A stretch of DNA of 58,528 bases. Origin: CAZMGD01 sp964565705. GTDB lineage: Bacteria; Actinomycetota; Acidimicrobiia; Acidimicrobiales; Ilumatobacteraceae. The DNA lies in the NCBI GenBank assembly GCA_964565705.1, contig CAZMGD010000012.1:1-58528 (forward strand). The letters run 5' to 3'. Both the position numbers and the translations under genes were made by a program. The notes under the pieces were generated by a model. That model made no database searches and was not told where the DNA came from. It saw only the letters and a program-made list of their open reading frames with translations. Shown here in pieces: positions 35,804 to 44,518 of this stretch; the first letter of the stretch is position 1, and each line of letters starts with the position of its first letter.

Positions 35804-35809
35804 CAGACT
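35804..35809 (+). promoter_or_regulatory. -10-like CAGACT of the TSUP gene, leaderless
   Basis: TGC-CAGACT resembles an extended -10 element and ends 6 nt before GTG 35816. Confidence 0.5.
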
Positions 35810-35815
35810 GCGGCG

Positions 35816-36571
35816 GTGACGTTCGGCGAGGTGATGCTGCTGGTGTTCGCCGGCGTCGTCGGCGGGCTGTGCGGCAGCATCGCCGGGCTCGCGTCGCTCG
35901 CGACGTACCCGGCGCTGCTCGCGGTCGGGCTGGCCCCGGTCACCGCCAACGTCACCAACACGGTGGCGCTCGTGTGCAGCAGCGTCGGATCGATCGTCGG
36001 CTCCCAGCCCGAACTCGTCGGTCAGGGGCCGCGGGTACGGCGCCTGGGTGTCGCCGCGGTGATCGGCGGCGCGACGGGTGGCCTGCTGCTGCTCGTGACT
36101 CCCGCCGACTCGTTCGAGCGGATCGTGCCGTTCCTGATCGCGTTCGCGTCCGTCGCGATGCTGTTCCGTCGCACGGTCGTCGAGCACGCGACGCTGCAGC
36201 CCGGCCCGCACGTCGATGGGCGCAAGACGTTGCTCGCCGTGGGGGCCGTCGGCGTCTACGGCGGCTACTTCGGCGCCGGCGCCGGGGTCATGATGCTCGC
36301 GCTGTTCCTGTGGCTGGGCCACGACACGCTGCCCCGGTCGAACGCGCTGAAGAACGTCGTGCTCGGCATCGCCAACGGTGTCGCCGCCCTCGGCTTCGTG
36401 CTCCTCGGCCACGTCCGCTGGGCTGCCGCGGTGCCCCTCGGCGCCGGCCTCCTCGTCGGTGGACGGCTCGGACCCGTCGTCGTGCGCCGCGCTCCGGTCG
36501 GACCATTGCGCGTGATCATCGCGGTGGCCGGCCTGGCCCTCGCGGTGAAGCTGGCGATCGACGCGTTCTGA
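35816..36571 (+). CDS. TSUP-family (TauE/SafE) membrane transporter
   Basis: This 251-residue protein has about eight hydrophobic segments. The TauE/SafE pattern GGLCGSIAGLASLATYPALLAVGL with NVTNTVAL recurs in the second half as GGYFGAGAGVMMLALFLWLG with ALKNVVLGIANGV. TSUP carriers move sulfite, sulfoacetate, taurine or other organic anions. Nearby sulfur and PLP enzymes make a sulfur-compound substrate plausible, but this is inference. GTG 35816 is chosen from its promoter spacing. Confidence 0.83.
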   Translation: MTFGEVMLLVFAGVVGGLCGSIAGLASLATYPALLAVGLAPVTANVTNTVALVCSSVGSIVGSQPELVGQGPRVRRLGVAAVIGGATGGLLLLVTPADSFERIVPFLIAFASVAMLFRRTVVEHATLQPGPHVDGRKTLLAVGAVGVYGGYFGAGAGVMMLALFLWLGHDTLPRSNALKNVVLGIANGVAALGFVLLGHVRWAAAVPLGAGLLVGGRLGPVVVRRAPVGPLRVIIAVAGLALAVKLAIDAF

Positions 36572-36574
36572 TCG

Positions 36575-37120
36575 TCAGGCCGGCCGATCCAGCGTCACCT
36601 CGTCGAGCCTGCCATCCTCGACCCGGTAGACGAAGCCGCGCACGTGAGCCTTGTGGCGGATGAAGGGGCTGTTCTGCACGCGCAGCAGGCTCTGGCGGAT
36701 GTCGACGTACGGATCGCTGAACGAGTCGAGCGCCCACGACGGCAGCATCCCGAACTCGGTCTCCAACCGGTTGCGGAACGTGGAGTCGTCGAGCTTCTGG
36801 AGCCCGCAGTCGGTGTGGTGGACGAGCACGATCTCGCGGGTGTCGAGCAGCAGCTGCGACACGACCAGCGAGCGCACGACGTCGTCGGTGACGACCCCGC
36901 CGGCGTTGCGGATGATGTGTGCCTCGCCGTGGGCGAGGCCGAGCATCTGGAACATGTCCATCCGGCTGTCCATGCAGGCCACGACCGCCAGCCGACGGCT
37001 GGGCTCGACGGCCAGACCCTGGTCGGCGAAGTCCTCGACGTGGCGGGCGTTGTGGGCCAGCAGCTCGTCGGCGTTGGGCCGGAACTCGACGGACGGGTCA
37101 GGGGAGGTCACGCTGGGCAT
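36575..37120 (-). CDS. Beta-class carbonic anhydrase
   Basis: This 181-residue enzyme interconverts CO2 and bicarbonate. The zinc ligands and Asp-Arg dyad are CMDSRMD (Cys, Asp, Arg) and HHTDCG (His, Cys), with IIRNAGG between. It matches the short actinobacterial beta-CA type. Start ATG 37120 lacks a clear ribosome site. It is divergent from clpP by 47 bp and convergent with the TSUP gene, 3 bp away. Confidence 0.92.
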   Translation of the reverse strand: MPSVTSPDPSVEFRPNADELLAHNARHVEDFADQGLAVEPSRRLAVVACMDSRMDMFQMLGLAHGEAHIIRNAGGVVTDDVVRSLVVSQLLLDTREIVLVHHTDCGLQKLDDSTFRNRLETEFGMLPSWALDSFSDPYVDIRQSLLRVQNSPFIRHKAHVRGFVYRVEDGRLDEVTLDRPA

Positions 37121-37154
37121 CTTTGGCGGGCCGGCGCGTCGGATGCAACACCGG

Positions 37155-37160
37155 TAGCTT
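37155..37160 (+). promoter_or_regulatory. -10-like TAGCTT of clpP, leaderless
   Basis: TAGCTT is followed by 7 nt and ATG 37168. Confidence 0.5.
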
Positions 37161-37167
37161 GGCGGCC

Positions 37168-37767
37168 ATGCAGACCCCGGCTCCCATCGCTCCTCATGCG
37201 CTCGACCCGAACGGGAGCGCCGACCGCGCCGACATCTTCTCCCGGCTGCTCAAGAACCGCGTCGTCATGCTCGGCACCGACGTGAACGACGAGATCGCCA
37301 ACCAGCTCTGCGCCCAGCTGCTGTACCTCGACGCCGAGGATCCGACCGCTGACATCTGGCTGTACATCAACAGCCCCGGAGGCTCGGTCACCGCCGGGAT
37401 GGCGATCTACGACACGATGCAGTACATCGACTGCGATGTGGCCACGGTCTGCATCGGACTCGCCGCGTCGATGGGTCAGTTCCTCCTGTGCTCGGGCGCT
37501 TCCGGGAAGCGCTACACGCTGCCCAACGCCCGGATCATGATGCACCAGCCGTCCGCTGGCCTGCGCGGCCAGGCCGCCGACATCGCCATCCAGGCCGAGC
37601 AGCACCGGTTCATCAAGGACCGCATGGCCGAGCTGATCGCTCACCACACCGGCCAGGCGGTCGAGCAGGTGAAGGCCGACTCCGAGCGCGACCGCTGGTT
37701 CGGTGCCGAGGAGGCCCGGGCCTACGGGCTCGTCGACAAGGTGATCACCCACCGCGGCGACGCCTGA
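37168..37767 (+). CDS. clpP: ATP-dependent Clp protease proteolytic subunit
   Basis: This 199-residue serine protease forms the tetradecameric chamber that works with ClpX, ClpC or ClpA. The catalytic triad is visible: S101 in GLAASMGQF, H126 in RIMMHQPSAG and D171 in KADSERDRWF. The short N-terminal stretch to residue 20 may be processed. It stands alone here rather than in the usual clpP1-clpP2-clpX operon, so it may be an additional ClpP copy. The downstream 37768-37843 holds repeat-like sequence and a CCGGC-TTC-GCCGG hairpin (37812-37824). Confidence 0.93.
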   Translation: MQTPAPIAPHALDPNGSADRADIFSRLLKNRVVMLGTDVNDEIANQLCAQLLYLDAEDPTADIWLYINSPGGSVTAGMAIYDTMQYIDCDVATVCIGLAASMGQFLLCSGASGKRYTLPNARIMMHQPSAGLRGQAADIAIQAEQHRFIKDRMAELIAHHTGQAVEQVKADSERDRWFGAEEARAYGLVDKVITHRGDA

Positions 37768-37770
37768 CGC

Positions 37771-37800
37771 GCTGCTCGCTCGCTGCGGGCGCGCTCGCCG
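37771..37800. repeat. GCTCGCT-type repeat after clpP
   Basis: GCTGCTCGCTCGCTGCGGGC and GCGCTCGCCG resemble the repeat core at other gene ends. It lies in the 76-bp gap between convergent clpP and the lipoprotein gene. Confidence 0.45.
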
Positions 37801-37843
37801 TGTTCGAGTCGCCGGCTTCGCCGGAAGCACCGGTGACGTTGCC

Positions 37844-38302
37844 TCACGGCGGGGGTGTGGACTCCGGCGCCAGGGTCGTGGTCGTGCCTTCGAGACCGAG
37901 CACGGCCGGCATCGCCAGCCCGCAGGTCGCGCTGACCCACGTCTCCACACGCCGCGCCGCGCGCTCGGTCCGGTAGGACGCGTCGAGCAGCGCCTGCACG
38001 GACTCGGCGTTGCTCGGCACGACGGTCACCGCCGTGTGCACCAGCTCGGTGAGCGTGCCCCAGTCCGCTTCGACGGCGAGGGGAGCGAGCTCGGCCAGGT
38101 GGTCGTATCGCTGGACGAGTGCGTCGAGGTCGTCCTGCGTCGCGGTCGGGCCCTCGAGGCCAGGCAGCTCACGATCCAGCGCGTTGCAGAACGCCGTCGC
38201 CGAGCGGTCCGATTCGCCGCCGCATGACGACAGCGTCCCTGCGCTCAACGCGCACGCGATCGCCGCGGCCACAGGCGCGGCGAAGCGGGACGTGGAGCGC
38301 AT
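37844..38302 (-). CDS. Putative lipoprotein of unknown function
   Basis: This 152-residue protein has a signal peptide with lipobox (ALSAGTLSSCGG), then a helical domain with two later cysteines (FCNALD and SATCGLAMP) that may form a disulfide, and a short Thr/Pro tail. Similar small actinobacterial lipoproteins are common, with no known role. ATG 38302 follows CAGACT by 6 nt, so it is probably leaderless. Confidence 0.7.
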   Translation of the reverse strand: MRSTSRFAAPVAAAIACALSAGTLSSCGGESDRSATAFCNALDRELPGLEGPTATQDDLDALVQRYDHLAELAPLAVEADWGTLTELVHTAVTVVPSNAESVQALLDASYRTERAARRVETWVSATCGLAMPAVLGLEGTTTTLAPESTPPP

Positions 38303-38324
38303 TCGCACAGTCTGGCGCTGGCTC

Positions 38325-38379
38325 GAGGTGACACGGCGGCATCCATCCGGCGATCTCCCGGGTTGCCGTGTGACACCTG
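38325..38379. repeat. Imperfect inverted repeat with GTGTGAC core upstream of yifB
   Basis: AGGTGACACGGC (38325-38336) and GCCGTGTGACACCT (38365-38378) are near-complementary arms in the gap between the divergent lipoprotein and yifB genes. The core resembles the boxes at 4328-4419 and 29598-29683. Confidence 0.4.
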
Positions 38380-38471
38380 CCCGGTAGTGTGCGATCACCG
38401 TCGTGGGGCCGGAACCGCCCCTCCACCACTCGATCCCGTGCCCTCAGCGGCACGCCGACTGGGGAGGGCAG

Positions 38472-40004
38472 ATGCTCGCCACGGTTCCATCAGCCAGCGT
38501 TCTCGGTGCCTCGGGCTTCGCCGTCACCGTCGAGGTGCACCTGTCCGACGGCCTGCCCTCGTTCTCGATCGTCGGGCTGCCCGACGAGACCTGCCGGGAG
38601 TCGCGCGACCGGGTGCGCGCTGCGGTCGGGGCCTGCGAGCTCAGGTGGCCGACACGCCGCATCACGGTCAACCTCGCCCCCACGCACGTCCGCAAGGGCG
38701 GCTCCGCGCTCGACCTGGCGATCGCCGTCGCCGTCCTGGTCGCATCCGACCAGGTTCCCGTCGGCTCGATCGACGGGCTGGCGTTCATCGGCGAGCTCGG
38801 CCTCGACGGCTCGCTGCGCTCGGTGCCCGGCGTGGCACCGATGGTGCACGCACTCGACACGCTGCTCCGGCCGGTCGTGCCGATCGCCGGTCGCCCCGAG
38901 GCCTTGGTCGCCGCCCGCCAGCCGGTGCGTACGATCGGGCACCTCGCCGCGCTGGTGCAGTGCCTGCGAGGTGAGTGCGAGTGGCCGGCCGATCCGCCTC
39001 CCGCGCCTCCGGCCGATCCGCCCCCGCGGCCCGACCTGCGCGACGTGCGTGGCCAGCGGGTGGCCCGGATGGCGATGGAGGTCGCCGCGGCGGGCGGTCA
39101 TCACCTGTTCCTGGTCGGGCCCCCAGGCGCGGGGAAGACGATGCTGGCCGAGCGGCTGCCCAGCATCCTCCCCGACCTCGACGACGAGGATGCGCTCGCC
39201 GTCACGATGGTCCATTCCGCGGCCGGGGTGGCCCTCCCGCCGGCGGGCCTCGTGCGGCAGCCCCCGTTCCGTGCTCCGCACCACTCCGCCAGCATGGCGG
39301 CGCTGGTCGGCGGCGGCAGCCACACCCTCCGTCCCGGCGAGGCCAGCTTGGCGCATCGCGGTGTGCTCTTCCTCGACGAGATGGGCGAGTTCAGCGCGTC
39401 CGTGCTCGACGCCCTGCGCCAACCGCTGGAGGACGGCGTGGTCCGCGTCGCGCGCGCCAAGGCGAGCGTCACGATGCCGGCGCGCTTCCTCCTGATCGGG
39501 GCGAGCAACCCGTGCCCGTGCGGGGGTGGTCCGCCGGGGGCGTGTGCCTGTACGCCGTCGCGCCGCGAGCGGTACCTGCGCCGGCTCAGCGGCCCACTGC
39601 TCGATCGCTTCGACCTGCGCGTGATCGTCCAACGGCCGAGGGTCGACGAACTGCTCGGCGACGAACCGGCCGAGCCGAGCGCCGCGGTCGCGCTCCGCGT
39701 CGCCTGCGCCCGCCGCCTCGCCATCGACCGGCAGGGGTGCCTCAACGCCGGCCTGGCCGGCAGGCGCCTCGACGACGTGGCACGCCTCACCCCCTCTGCC
39801 GCAGCCCTGATGCGCCACGAGCTCGAGCACGACCGACTGAGCGGCCGTGGCTATCACCGGGTTCGGCGCGTCGCACGCACGCTCGCCGACTTGCGCGTCT
39901 GCGGTGCGGCGATCGTTCCCGACGACATCGACGAGGAGTTCGTCGCGGTCGCGCTGCGCATGCGCTGCCAGGTCGGCGCGTGGTCCGTGGGGAGGGCTGC
40001 ATGA
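38472..40004 (+). CDS. yifB: YifB/ComM-family Mg-chelatase-like AAA+ ATPase
   Basis: This 510-residue protein has an N-terminal Lon-protease-like (ChlI) domain (HLSDGLPSFSIVGLPDETCRE, VNLAPTHVRKGGSALDLAIA), a central AAA+ domain with Walker A VGPPGAGKTMLAERL and Walker B VLFLDEM, then the Mg-chelatase C-terminal domain with four clustered cysteines (CPCGGGPPGACAC). ComM, its relative, is a helicase that extends DNA branches during natural transformation. ATG 38472 has GGGGAGGG just upstream. It overlaps dprA by ATGA, the common yifB-dprA pair. Confidence 0.92.
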   Translation: MLATVPSASVLGASGFAVTVEVHLSDGLPSFSIVGLPDETCRESRDRVRAAVGACELRWPTRRITVNLAPTHVRKGGSALDLAIAVAVLVASDQVPVGSIDGLAFIGELGLDGSLRSVPGVAPMVHALDTLLRPVVPIAGRPEALVAARQPVRTIGHLAALVQCLRGECEWPADPPPAPPADPPPRPDLRDVRGQRVARMAMEVAAAGGHHLFLVGPPGAGKTMLAERLPSILPDLDDEDALAVTMVHSAAGVALPPAGLVRQPPFRAPHHSASMAALVGGGSHTLRPGEASLAHRGVLFLDEMGEFSASVLDALRQPLEDGVVRVARAKASVTMPARFLLIGASNPCPCGGGPPGACACTPSRRERYLRRLSGPLLDRFDLRVIVQRPRVDELLGDEPAEPSAAVALRVACARRLAIDRQGCLNAGLAGRRLDDVARLTPSAAALMRHELEHDRLSGRGYHRVRRVARTLADLRVCGAAIVPDDIDEEFVAVALRMRCQVGAWSVGRAA

Positions 40005-41170
40005 ACGTGCCGCTTCCGTCCGATCGCGGGTCCTCGACGCTGACCTCGGAGCCCGACGCGGCGTGCGCGGTCGCGCTGGCCGGGTTCCCGCTGATGACTG
40101 CGCATCGGCTGCGGGTGCTGCTTCGCCACCTCGGCCCGCAGCAAGCCTTCGAGGTCGCCGCCGGCCGTCGACCCCCGCCGCCGCCGATCGATCGCATCCT
40201 GCTCGATCGCGACCTCGCTCGTCGCTGGAGCCGTGCCGCTCGCGAACGGCCGCCCGAGGCGGCCTGGCAGCGCTGTGCGGATCTCGGCATCGGTGTGAGC
40301 GTGCTCGGCGGCAGCAGCTACCCCTGGGCCCTCGCTCTCGATCGCGCGGCGCCAGCGGTGCTGTTCCATCGCGGACGGTTGGATGCGCTCGATCACCGCC
40401 GGGTCGGGATCGTCGGTACGCGCAACGCGACGTTGGGTGGCCGATCGACGGCGACGCGGTTCGGCGCCGAGCTGGCCGAACACGGCGTCGCCGTCGTGTC
40501 CGGTCTGGCCCGCGGCGTGGATGGTGCTGCCCACCGCGGGGTGCTCGGCGTGGATGGCGCCCCGCCCGTCGGCGTCGTAGCGTCGGGCCTCGACGTCCGG
40601 TACCCGCGCGAGCACGCCGAGCTGTGGGATGCGGTCGCCGAGCGCGGCTTGCTCGTGTCCGAATCACCTCCGGGCACCCCGCCCGAAGCCCACCGCTTCC
40701 CGTTGCGCAACCGCGTGTTGGCCGCGCTCAGCGAGGTGCTGGTCGTCGTCGAGTCACGTGCGAGCGGCGGCAGCCTGATCACCGCACGAGAGGCTCGCGA
40801 TCGCGATGTGACGGTGTTGGTGGTGCCCGGCTCGACATCCAGCCGCGCCTCGGACGGCACCAACCTGCTGGCTCGTGACGGTGCAGGCGTCGCCCTCGAC
40901 GCCACCGATGTGCTGGTCGCGCTCGGGCTCGACTCCCGACGGACCCGCGCCGGTCAGTGTGATCCTCGGCGCCGGCCTGAGCCGGGCGATCGCTCGATCC
41001 TCGACCTCTTCGCGGGTGGTGGGCTCGAGCTCGAGGAGGTGGTGGCGCGATCGGGGCGCCCCGTCGGCGAGGTCGCGCTGGCACTCGGTCGGCTGGAGTC
41101 CGGTGGCTGGCTGCTCGACACCGGTGGCTGGTTCGAACGTCAGGAGGTGCCCCGATGGCTGGAGCACTGA
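40001..41170 (+). CDS. dprA: DNA-processing protein DprA
   Basis: DprA binds incoming single-stranded DNA and loads RecA in natural transformation. The 389-residue protein has the Rossmann core VGIVGTRNATLGGRS, VSGLARGVDGAAHRG, VGVVASGLD, FPLRNRVLAALSEVLVVVES and SGGSLITAREA, and a C-terminal winged helix (SILDLFAGGGLELEEVVARSG). It overlaps yifB by ATGA. The pair fits a housekeeping competence locus. Confidence 0.93.
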   Translation: MNVPLPSDRGSSTLTSEPDAACAVALAGFPLMTAHRLRVLLRHLGPQQAFEVAAGRRPPPPPIDRILLDRDLARRWSRAARERPPEAAWQRCADLGIGVSVLGGSSYPWALALDRAAPAVLFHRGRLDALDHRRVGIVGTRNATLGGRSTATRFGAELAEHGVAVVSGLARGVDGAAHRGVLGVDGAPPVGVVASGLDVRYPREHAELWDAVAERGLLVSESPPGTPPEAHRFPLRNRVLAALSEVLVVVESRASGGSLITAREARDRDVTVLVVPGSTSSRASDGTNLLARDGAGVALDATDVLVALGLDSRRTRAGQCDPRRRPEPGDRSILDLFAGGGLELEEVVARSGRPVGEVALALGRLESGGWLLDTGGWFERQEVPRWLEH

Positions 41171-41238
41171 CCGCCTGCACCCCGATCCTGCTCGCTGTGG
41201 CCGTCGCGCGGTGGCGGGCCGCGCGCGGTGACGCAAGG

Positions 41239-41244
41239 TATGGT
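41239..41244 (+). promoter_or_regulatory. -10-like TATGGT of the tyrosine recombinase gene
   Basis: TATGGT is followed by 7 nt and GTG 41252. This spacing is the reason for choosing that start over ATG at 41240 or ACG/ATG frames farther upstream. Confidence 0.45.
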
Positions 41245-41251
41245 CGGCGCA

Positions 41252-42124
41252 GTGGGATGGCGTCTCGACGAGTTCGGGCGATCGCTCACGGCCGCATCGG
41301 ACGCCACCGTGACCGCGTACACGAGCGACGTGCAGGGGTTCGCCGAGTGGGCGGCGCGTTCGGGGCACGACGGGCCCGAGACGGTCGATCGCCTGACGAT
41401 GCGCCGCTACATCGCGCATCTGACGACGAGGAAGTACGCGAAGCGCAGCATCGCCCGCAAGGCCGCGTCGCTGCGGCGCTACTTCGACTGGGCGCACCGC
41501 TCGGGCTGGCTGGCGGACGATCCTGCGGTCACCCTTCAGGCGCCGAACGACCAGGGCAGGCTGCCCCGCGTCCTGACCGCGGCCGAGCTCGACCAGTTGC
41601 TCGACGCTCACCTGGAGGTCGACGACGGCGCGCCGACGTGGCGTCGACACCGCGACGACGCGGTGCTGGAACTGCTCTACGGCAGTGGCATTCGCGTCGC
41701 CGAGCTGTGCGGGCTGACACGATCCGATCTCGACCTGCGCGGCACGGCGGTGGTCGTCCGGGGCAAAGGTGGGCGCGAGCGTCGTGTGCCGCTGTCGGGC
41801 CCGTCGATCGACGCGCTGCAGGCGTGGTTCGCGGTCACCGATGCGCCCCGGCTCGACGGGGTCGAGCAGCTGTTCGTCAACACCAGGGGTCGCCCGCTCA
41901 CCCCGCGCGACGTGCGGCGCATCGTCGATCGCCGGTCGCCGGTCCCCACCCATCCGCACGCCCTGCGGCACTCCTTCGCCACCCACTTGCTCGACGGAGG
42001 CGCCGACCTACGGTCGGTGCAGGAGCTGCTCGGTCACCGCGACGTCGCCACCACGCAGCGTTACACCCACGTCAGCCGAGAGCGCCTCCGCGCCGCGTAC
42101 ACCGCCAGCCATCCTCGGGCATGA
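41252..42124 (+). CDS. xerC: Tyrosine recombinase XerC
   Basis: This ~290-residue recombinase resolves chromosome dimers at dif with its partner. It has the SAM-like N-terminal domain (VTAYTSDVQGFAEWA, SIARKAASLRRYFDW) and the catalytic set: Arg in LYGSGIRVAELCGL, Lys in VRGKGGRERRVPL, HxxR in HALRHSFATHLLDGG, His in ELLGHRDVATTQ and Tyr in RYTHV. Its place between dprA and a WhiG-type sigma gene is typical. It overlaps the sigma gene by ATGA. Confidence 0.92.
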   Translation: MGWRLDEFGRSLTAASDATVTAYTSDVQGFAEWAARSGHDGPETVDRLTMRRYIAHLTTRKYAKRSIARKAASLRRYFDWAHRSGWLADDPAVTLQAPNDQGRLPRVLTAAELDQLLDAHLEVDDGAPTWRRHRDDAVLELLYGSGIRVAELCGLTRSDLDLRGTAVVVRGKGGRERRVPLSGPSIDALQAWFAVTDAPRLDGVEQLFVNTRGRPLTPRDVRRIVDRRSPVPTHPHALRHSFATHLLDGGADLRSVQELLGHRDVATTQRYTHVSRERLRAAYTASHPRA

Positions 42125-42885
42125 CGATCGTCCCCGGCGACGGGTCGGCAGTCCTCACGGAGGCCTGGCGACGGTTCCGTGACGACCACGATCCGGTGGC
42201 TCGCGAGCAGCTCATCGTGCACTACTCGCCGCTGGTCAAGTTCGTCGCATCCCGTCTCGCCGCGGGCTTGCCAGCGAGCGTCGACACCGGCGACTTGATC
42301 AGCGCCGGTGTGTTCGGCCTGATGGACGCGCTGGATCGGTTCGATCCGGAGCGCGGTGCCAAGTTCGAGACGTTCGCCATCCCCCGTGTGCGCGGGGCCG
42401 TGCTCGACGGTCTGCGCCAGCTGGACTGGGTGCCCCGCTCGGTTCGCCGGCACGCGCGAGCCGTGGAATCGGCGATCGCCGGGCTCGAGGCAACCCTGCA
42501 CCGCACCCCGACCGATGAGGAGCTGGCCCACGAGCTGGAGATCGCGCCCGACGAGCTGCAACGGTGGCTGACGGGCATCGCGGTCGCCAACGTCGGCCCG
42601 CTGGAGCACCTGATGGCCACGGGGCGCGGCGACATTGCCAGCACGGCTCACGGCGAGGGCATACCCGGTGCTGAGATGGAGGAGCGCGAGCTCCGCCACG
42701 CCATGCGGGCCGAGGTGCGCAAGCTGCCCGAGCGCGAGCGCACCGTGGTCGCCCTGTACTACGGGGAGGGCCTGACCCTCGCCGAGATCGGCGCGGTGCT
42801 CGGCGTCACCGAGAGCCGGGTCTCGCAGATCCACACCAAGGCGGTGCTCGTGCTGAGATCACGGCTCAACGCTGCCGGTCACTGA
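42121..42885 (+). CDS. whiG: FliA/WhiG-family sigma factor
   Basis: This 254-residue sigma-28-type factor has region 2 (LVKFVASRLAAGLPASVDTG, DLISAGVFGLMDALDRFDPE, FETFAIPRVRGAVLDGLRQL), region 3 (TDEELAHELEIAPDELQRWL) and region 4 (LPERERTVVALYYGEGLTLA, EIGAVLGVTESRVSQIHTKA). In streptomycetes WhiG starts spore formation; in motile actinobacteria the same family runs flagellar genes. No flagellar gene is in this window. ATG overlaps the xerC stop. Confidence 0.88.
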   Translation: MTIVPGDGSAVLTEAWRRFRDDHDPVAREQLIVHYSPLVKFVASRLAAGLPASVDTGDLISAGVFGLMDALDRFDPERGAKFETFAIPRVRGAVLDGLRQLDWVPRSVRRHARAVESAIAGLEATLHRTPTDEELAHELEIAPDELQRWLTGIAVANVGPLEHLMATGRGDIASTAHGEGIPGAEMEERELRHAMRAEVRKLPERERTVVALYYGEGLTLAEIGAVLGVTESRVSQIHTKAVLVLRSRLNAAGH

Positions 42886-42936
42886 CCCTCGGCGTCTCGC
42901 GCCCGACACATCGCGTCGAGATCCGGAGGTGCCACC

Positions 42937-43434
42937 ATGATCCGCGCCATCGTCGTGCTCGTCCTCTCGCTCGGTGGAGGGAGCCCGGGCCCGTCCAACT
43001 GCTGGCTCCCGCCGGTGCCGGCACCGGTGGTGGAGGGCTTCGCCGCGCCGGCGTGCCCGTGGTGTGCCGGCCACCGGGGGGTGGAGTTCGGTCCGACCAC
43101 CGGGCGTCCGGTGCGGGCCGTCGCCGGCGGCGTGGTCGGCTTCGCCGGTGTGGTCGCCGGCGTCCGCTACGTGTCCGTCGACCACGCCGACGGTCTCCGG
43201 GCCACGTACGGGTGGCTGAGCTCGATCAGCGTGACCGCGGGGCAGGCGATCTCCACCGGCGATGTCGTGGGCACCGGCGGTCCCCGGCTCATGTTCACGC
43301 TGCGACGAGACGGCGCGTACCTCGACCCGGCAGCCTTCCTCGGCCACCTCGTGCGCCGACCCTGGCTCGTGCCGACCCACGGCGAACCCGGTCGCCCGCC
43401 TCCGCCGGCCGAGCTGCGCTGCCCGAGCGGGTGA
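42937..43434 (+). CDS. M23/LytM-type protein lacking zinc ligands
   Basis: This 165-residue protein has a short hydrophobic N-terminus and one LytM domain (APACPWCAGHRGVEFGPTTG, PVRAVAGGVVGFAGVV, VSVDHADGLRATYGWL). The zinc ligands of active M23 endopeptidases are changed: H46 is followed by E50 where HxxxD is expected, and M119 (PRLMFTLRR) replaces the His of the LHxG motif. It is therefore probably a non-catalytic cell-wall-binding or amidase-activating protein. Its place between a WhiG-type gene and rpsB is conserved in actinobacteria. Confidence 0.82.
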   Translation: MIRAIVVLVLSLGGGSPGPSNCWLPPVPAPVVEGFAAPACPWCAGHRGVEFGPTTGRPVRAVAGGVVGFAGVVAGVRYVSVDHADGLRATYGWLSSISVTAGQAISTGDVVGTGGPRLMFTLRRDGAYLDPAAFLGHLVRRPWLVPTHGEPGRPPPPAELRCPSG

Positions 43435-43591
43435 ACCGCCGGTGGACGGCTGAGGGCCAGGTCATCGCAGGCGCTATCGTGATCGACCGGCTCGGACGCC
43501 CGTCCGTGCCACCGACATCACCGTCGTGCTCATCACCTGCGGTCGCTTCGGCGCGAATGAGCACGCAGAACAACCGCGAGGAGAACCCGAC

Positions 43592-44515
43592 ATGGCAGTC
43601 GTCACCATGCGCCAGATGCTCGAAGCTGGCGTGCACTTCGGACACCAGACCCGGCGCTGGAACCCGAAGATGAAGCGATTCATCTTCGGCGAGCGCAACG
43701 GCATCTACATCATCGACCTCCAGCAGACGCTCGAGCGGGTCGAGACGGCATACGTGTTCGTGCGCGACCTGGTCGCGGGCGGGGGCACGATCATGTTCAT
43801 CGGCACCAAGAAGCAGGCACAGGATCCCGTGCGCGGCTACGCCGAGAAGGTCGGCATGCCCTACGTGAACGAGCGCTGGCTCGGCGGCATGCTCACCAAC
43901 TTCGAGACGATCTCCAAGCGCGTCAGCAAGATGGTCGACTACGAGCGCATGCAGCAGAGCGGCGAGTTCGAGGCGATGCCGAAGAAGGAAGCGCTGCTGC
44001 TCACGCGTGAGCTGGAGAAGCTGCAGAAGAACCTGGGAGGCATGCGCGGGCTGGAGAAGCGCCCCGACGCGGTCTTCGTGCTGGACACGAAGAAGGAGCA
44101 GATCGCGGTCACCGAGGCCAACAAGCTGAAGATCCCCGTCGTCGCCGTCGTCGACACGAACGTCGATCCCGACGTCATCCAGTACCCGGTCCCGGGCAAC
44201 GACGATGCGATCCGCTCGAACGATCTGCTGACCCGTGTCATCGCCGAGGCCGTGAGCGAGGGCCGGTACATCGCCGCCAAGCGCAACCCGCAGGCCGCGC
44301 CCCGCCGCAGCGCCGACGAGGAGGCCGCCTTCAGCCAGCAGCAGGCCGACGCCCGCCGCCAGGCCGCCGCCGCACAGGCAGAGCGCGAGGCCCGCCTCGC
44401 CGCCCGCGCCGACGCCCCGGCCGAGGAGCAGGCCCCCAAGCCTGCCGAGGCCGTCACCGAGCCCGTCGAGGCTGTCACCGAGAACACCGAGACCCCCGAG
44501 AACGTGGAGAGCTGA
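43592..44515 (+). CDS. rpsB: 30S ribosomal protein S2
   Basis: S2 binds the 30S head-body junction with S1. The 307-residue protein shows the family start MRQMLEAGVHFGHQTRRWNP, FIFGERNGIYIIDLQQT, FIGTKKQAQ, NERWLGGMLTNFETI and PVVAVVDTNVDPD. The last ~65 residues are an Ala/Glu/Pro-rich extension common in actinobacteria. ATG 43592 follows CGAGGAGA. It begins the rpsB-tsf-pyrH-frr run. Confidence 0.97.
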   Translation: MAVVTMRQMLEAGVHFGHQTRRWNPKMKRFIFGERNGIYIIDLQQTLERVETAYVFVRDLVAGGGTIMFIGTKKQAQDPVRGYAEKVGMPYVNERWLGGMLTNFETISKRVSKMVDYERMQQSGEFEAMPKKEALLLTRELEKLQKNLGGMRGLEKRPDAVFVLDTKKEQIAVTEANKLKIPVVAVVDTNVDPDVIQYPVPGNDDAIRSNDLLTRVIAEAVSEGRYIAAKRNPQAAPRRSADEEAAFSQQQADARRQAAAAQAEREARLAARADAPAEEQAPKPAEAVTEPVEAVTENTETPENVES

Positions 44516-44518
44516 ACG

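Noticed and set aside
37168..37767. ClpP-like protein as an inactive paralogue
   Set aside because: Ser101, His126 and Asp171 are all present, so it should be active.
40001..41170. DprA as a SLOG-superfamily member of the accessory cluster
   Set aside because: It is the standard competence protein in its usual yifB-dprA pair, 24 kb away from the cluster.
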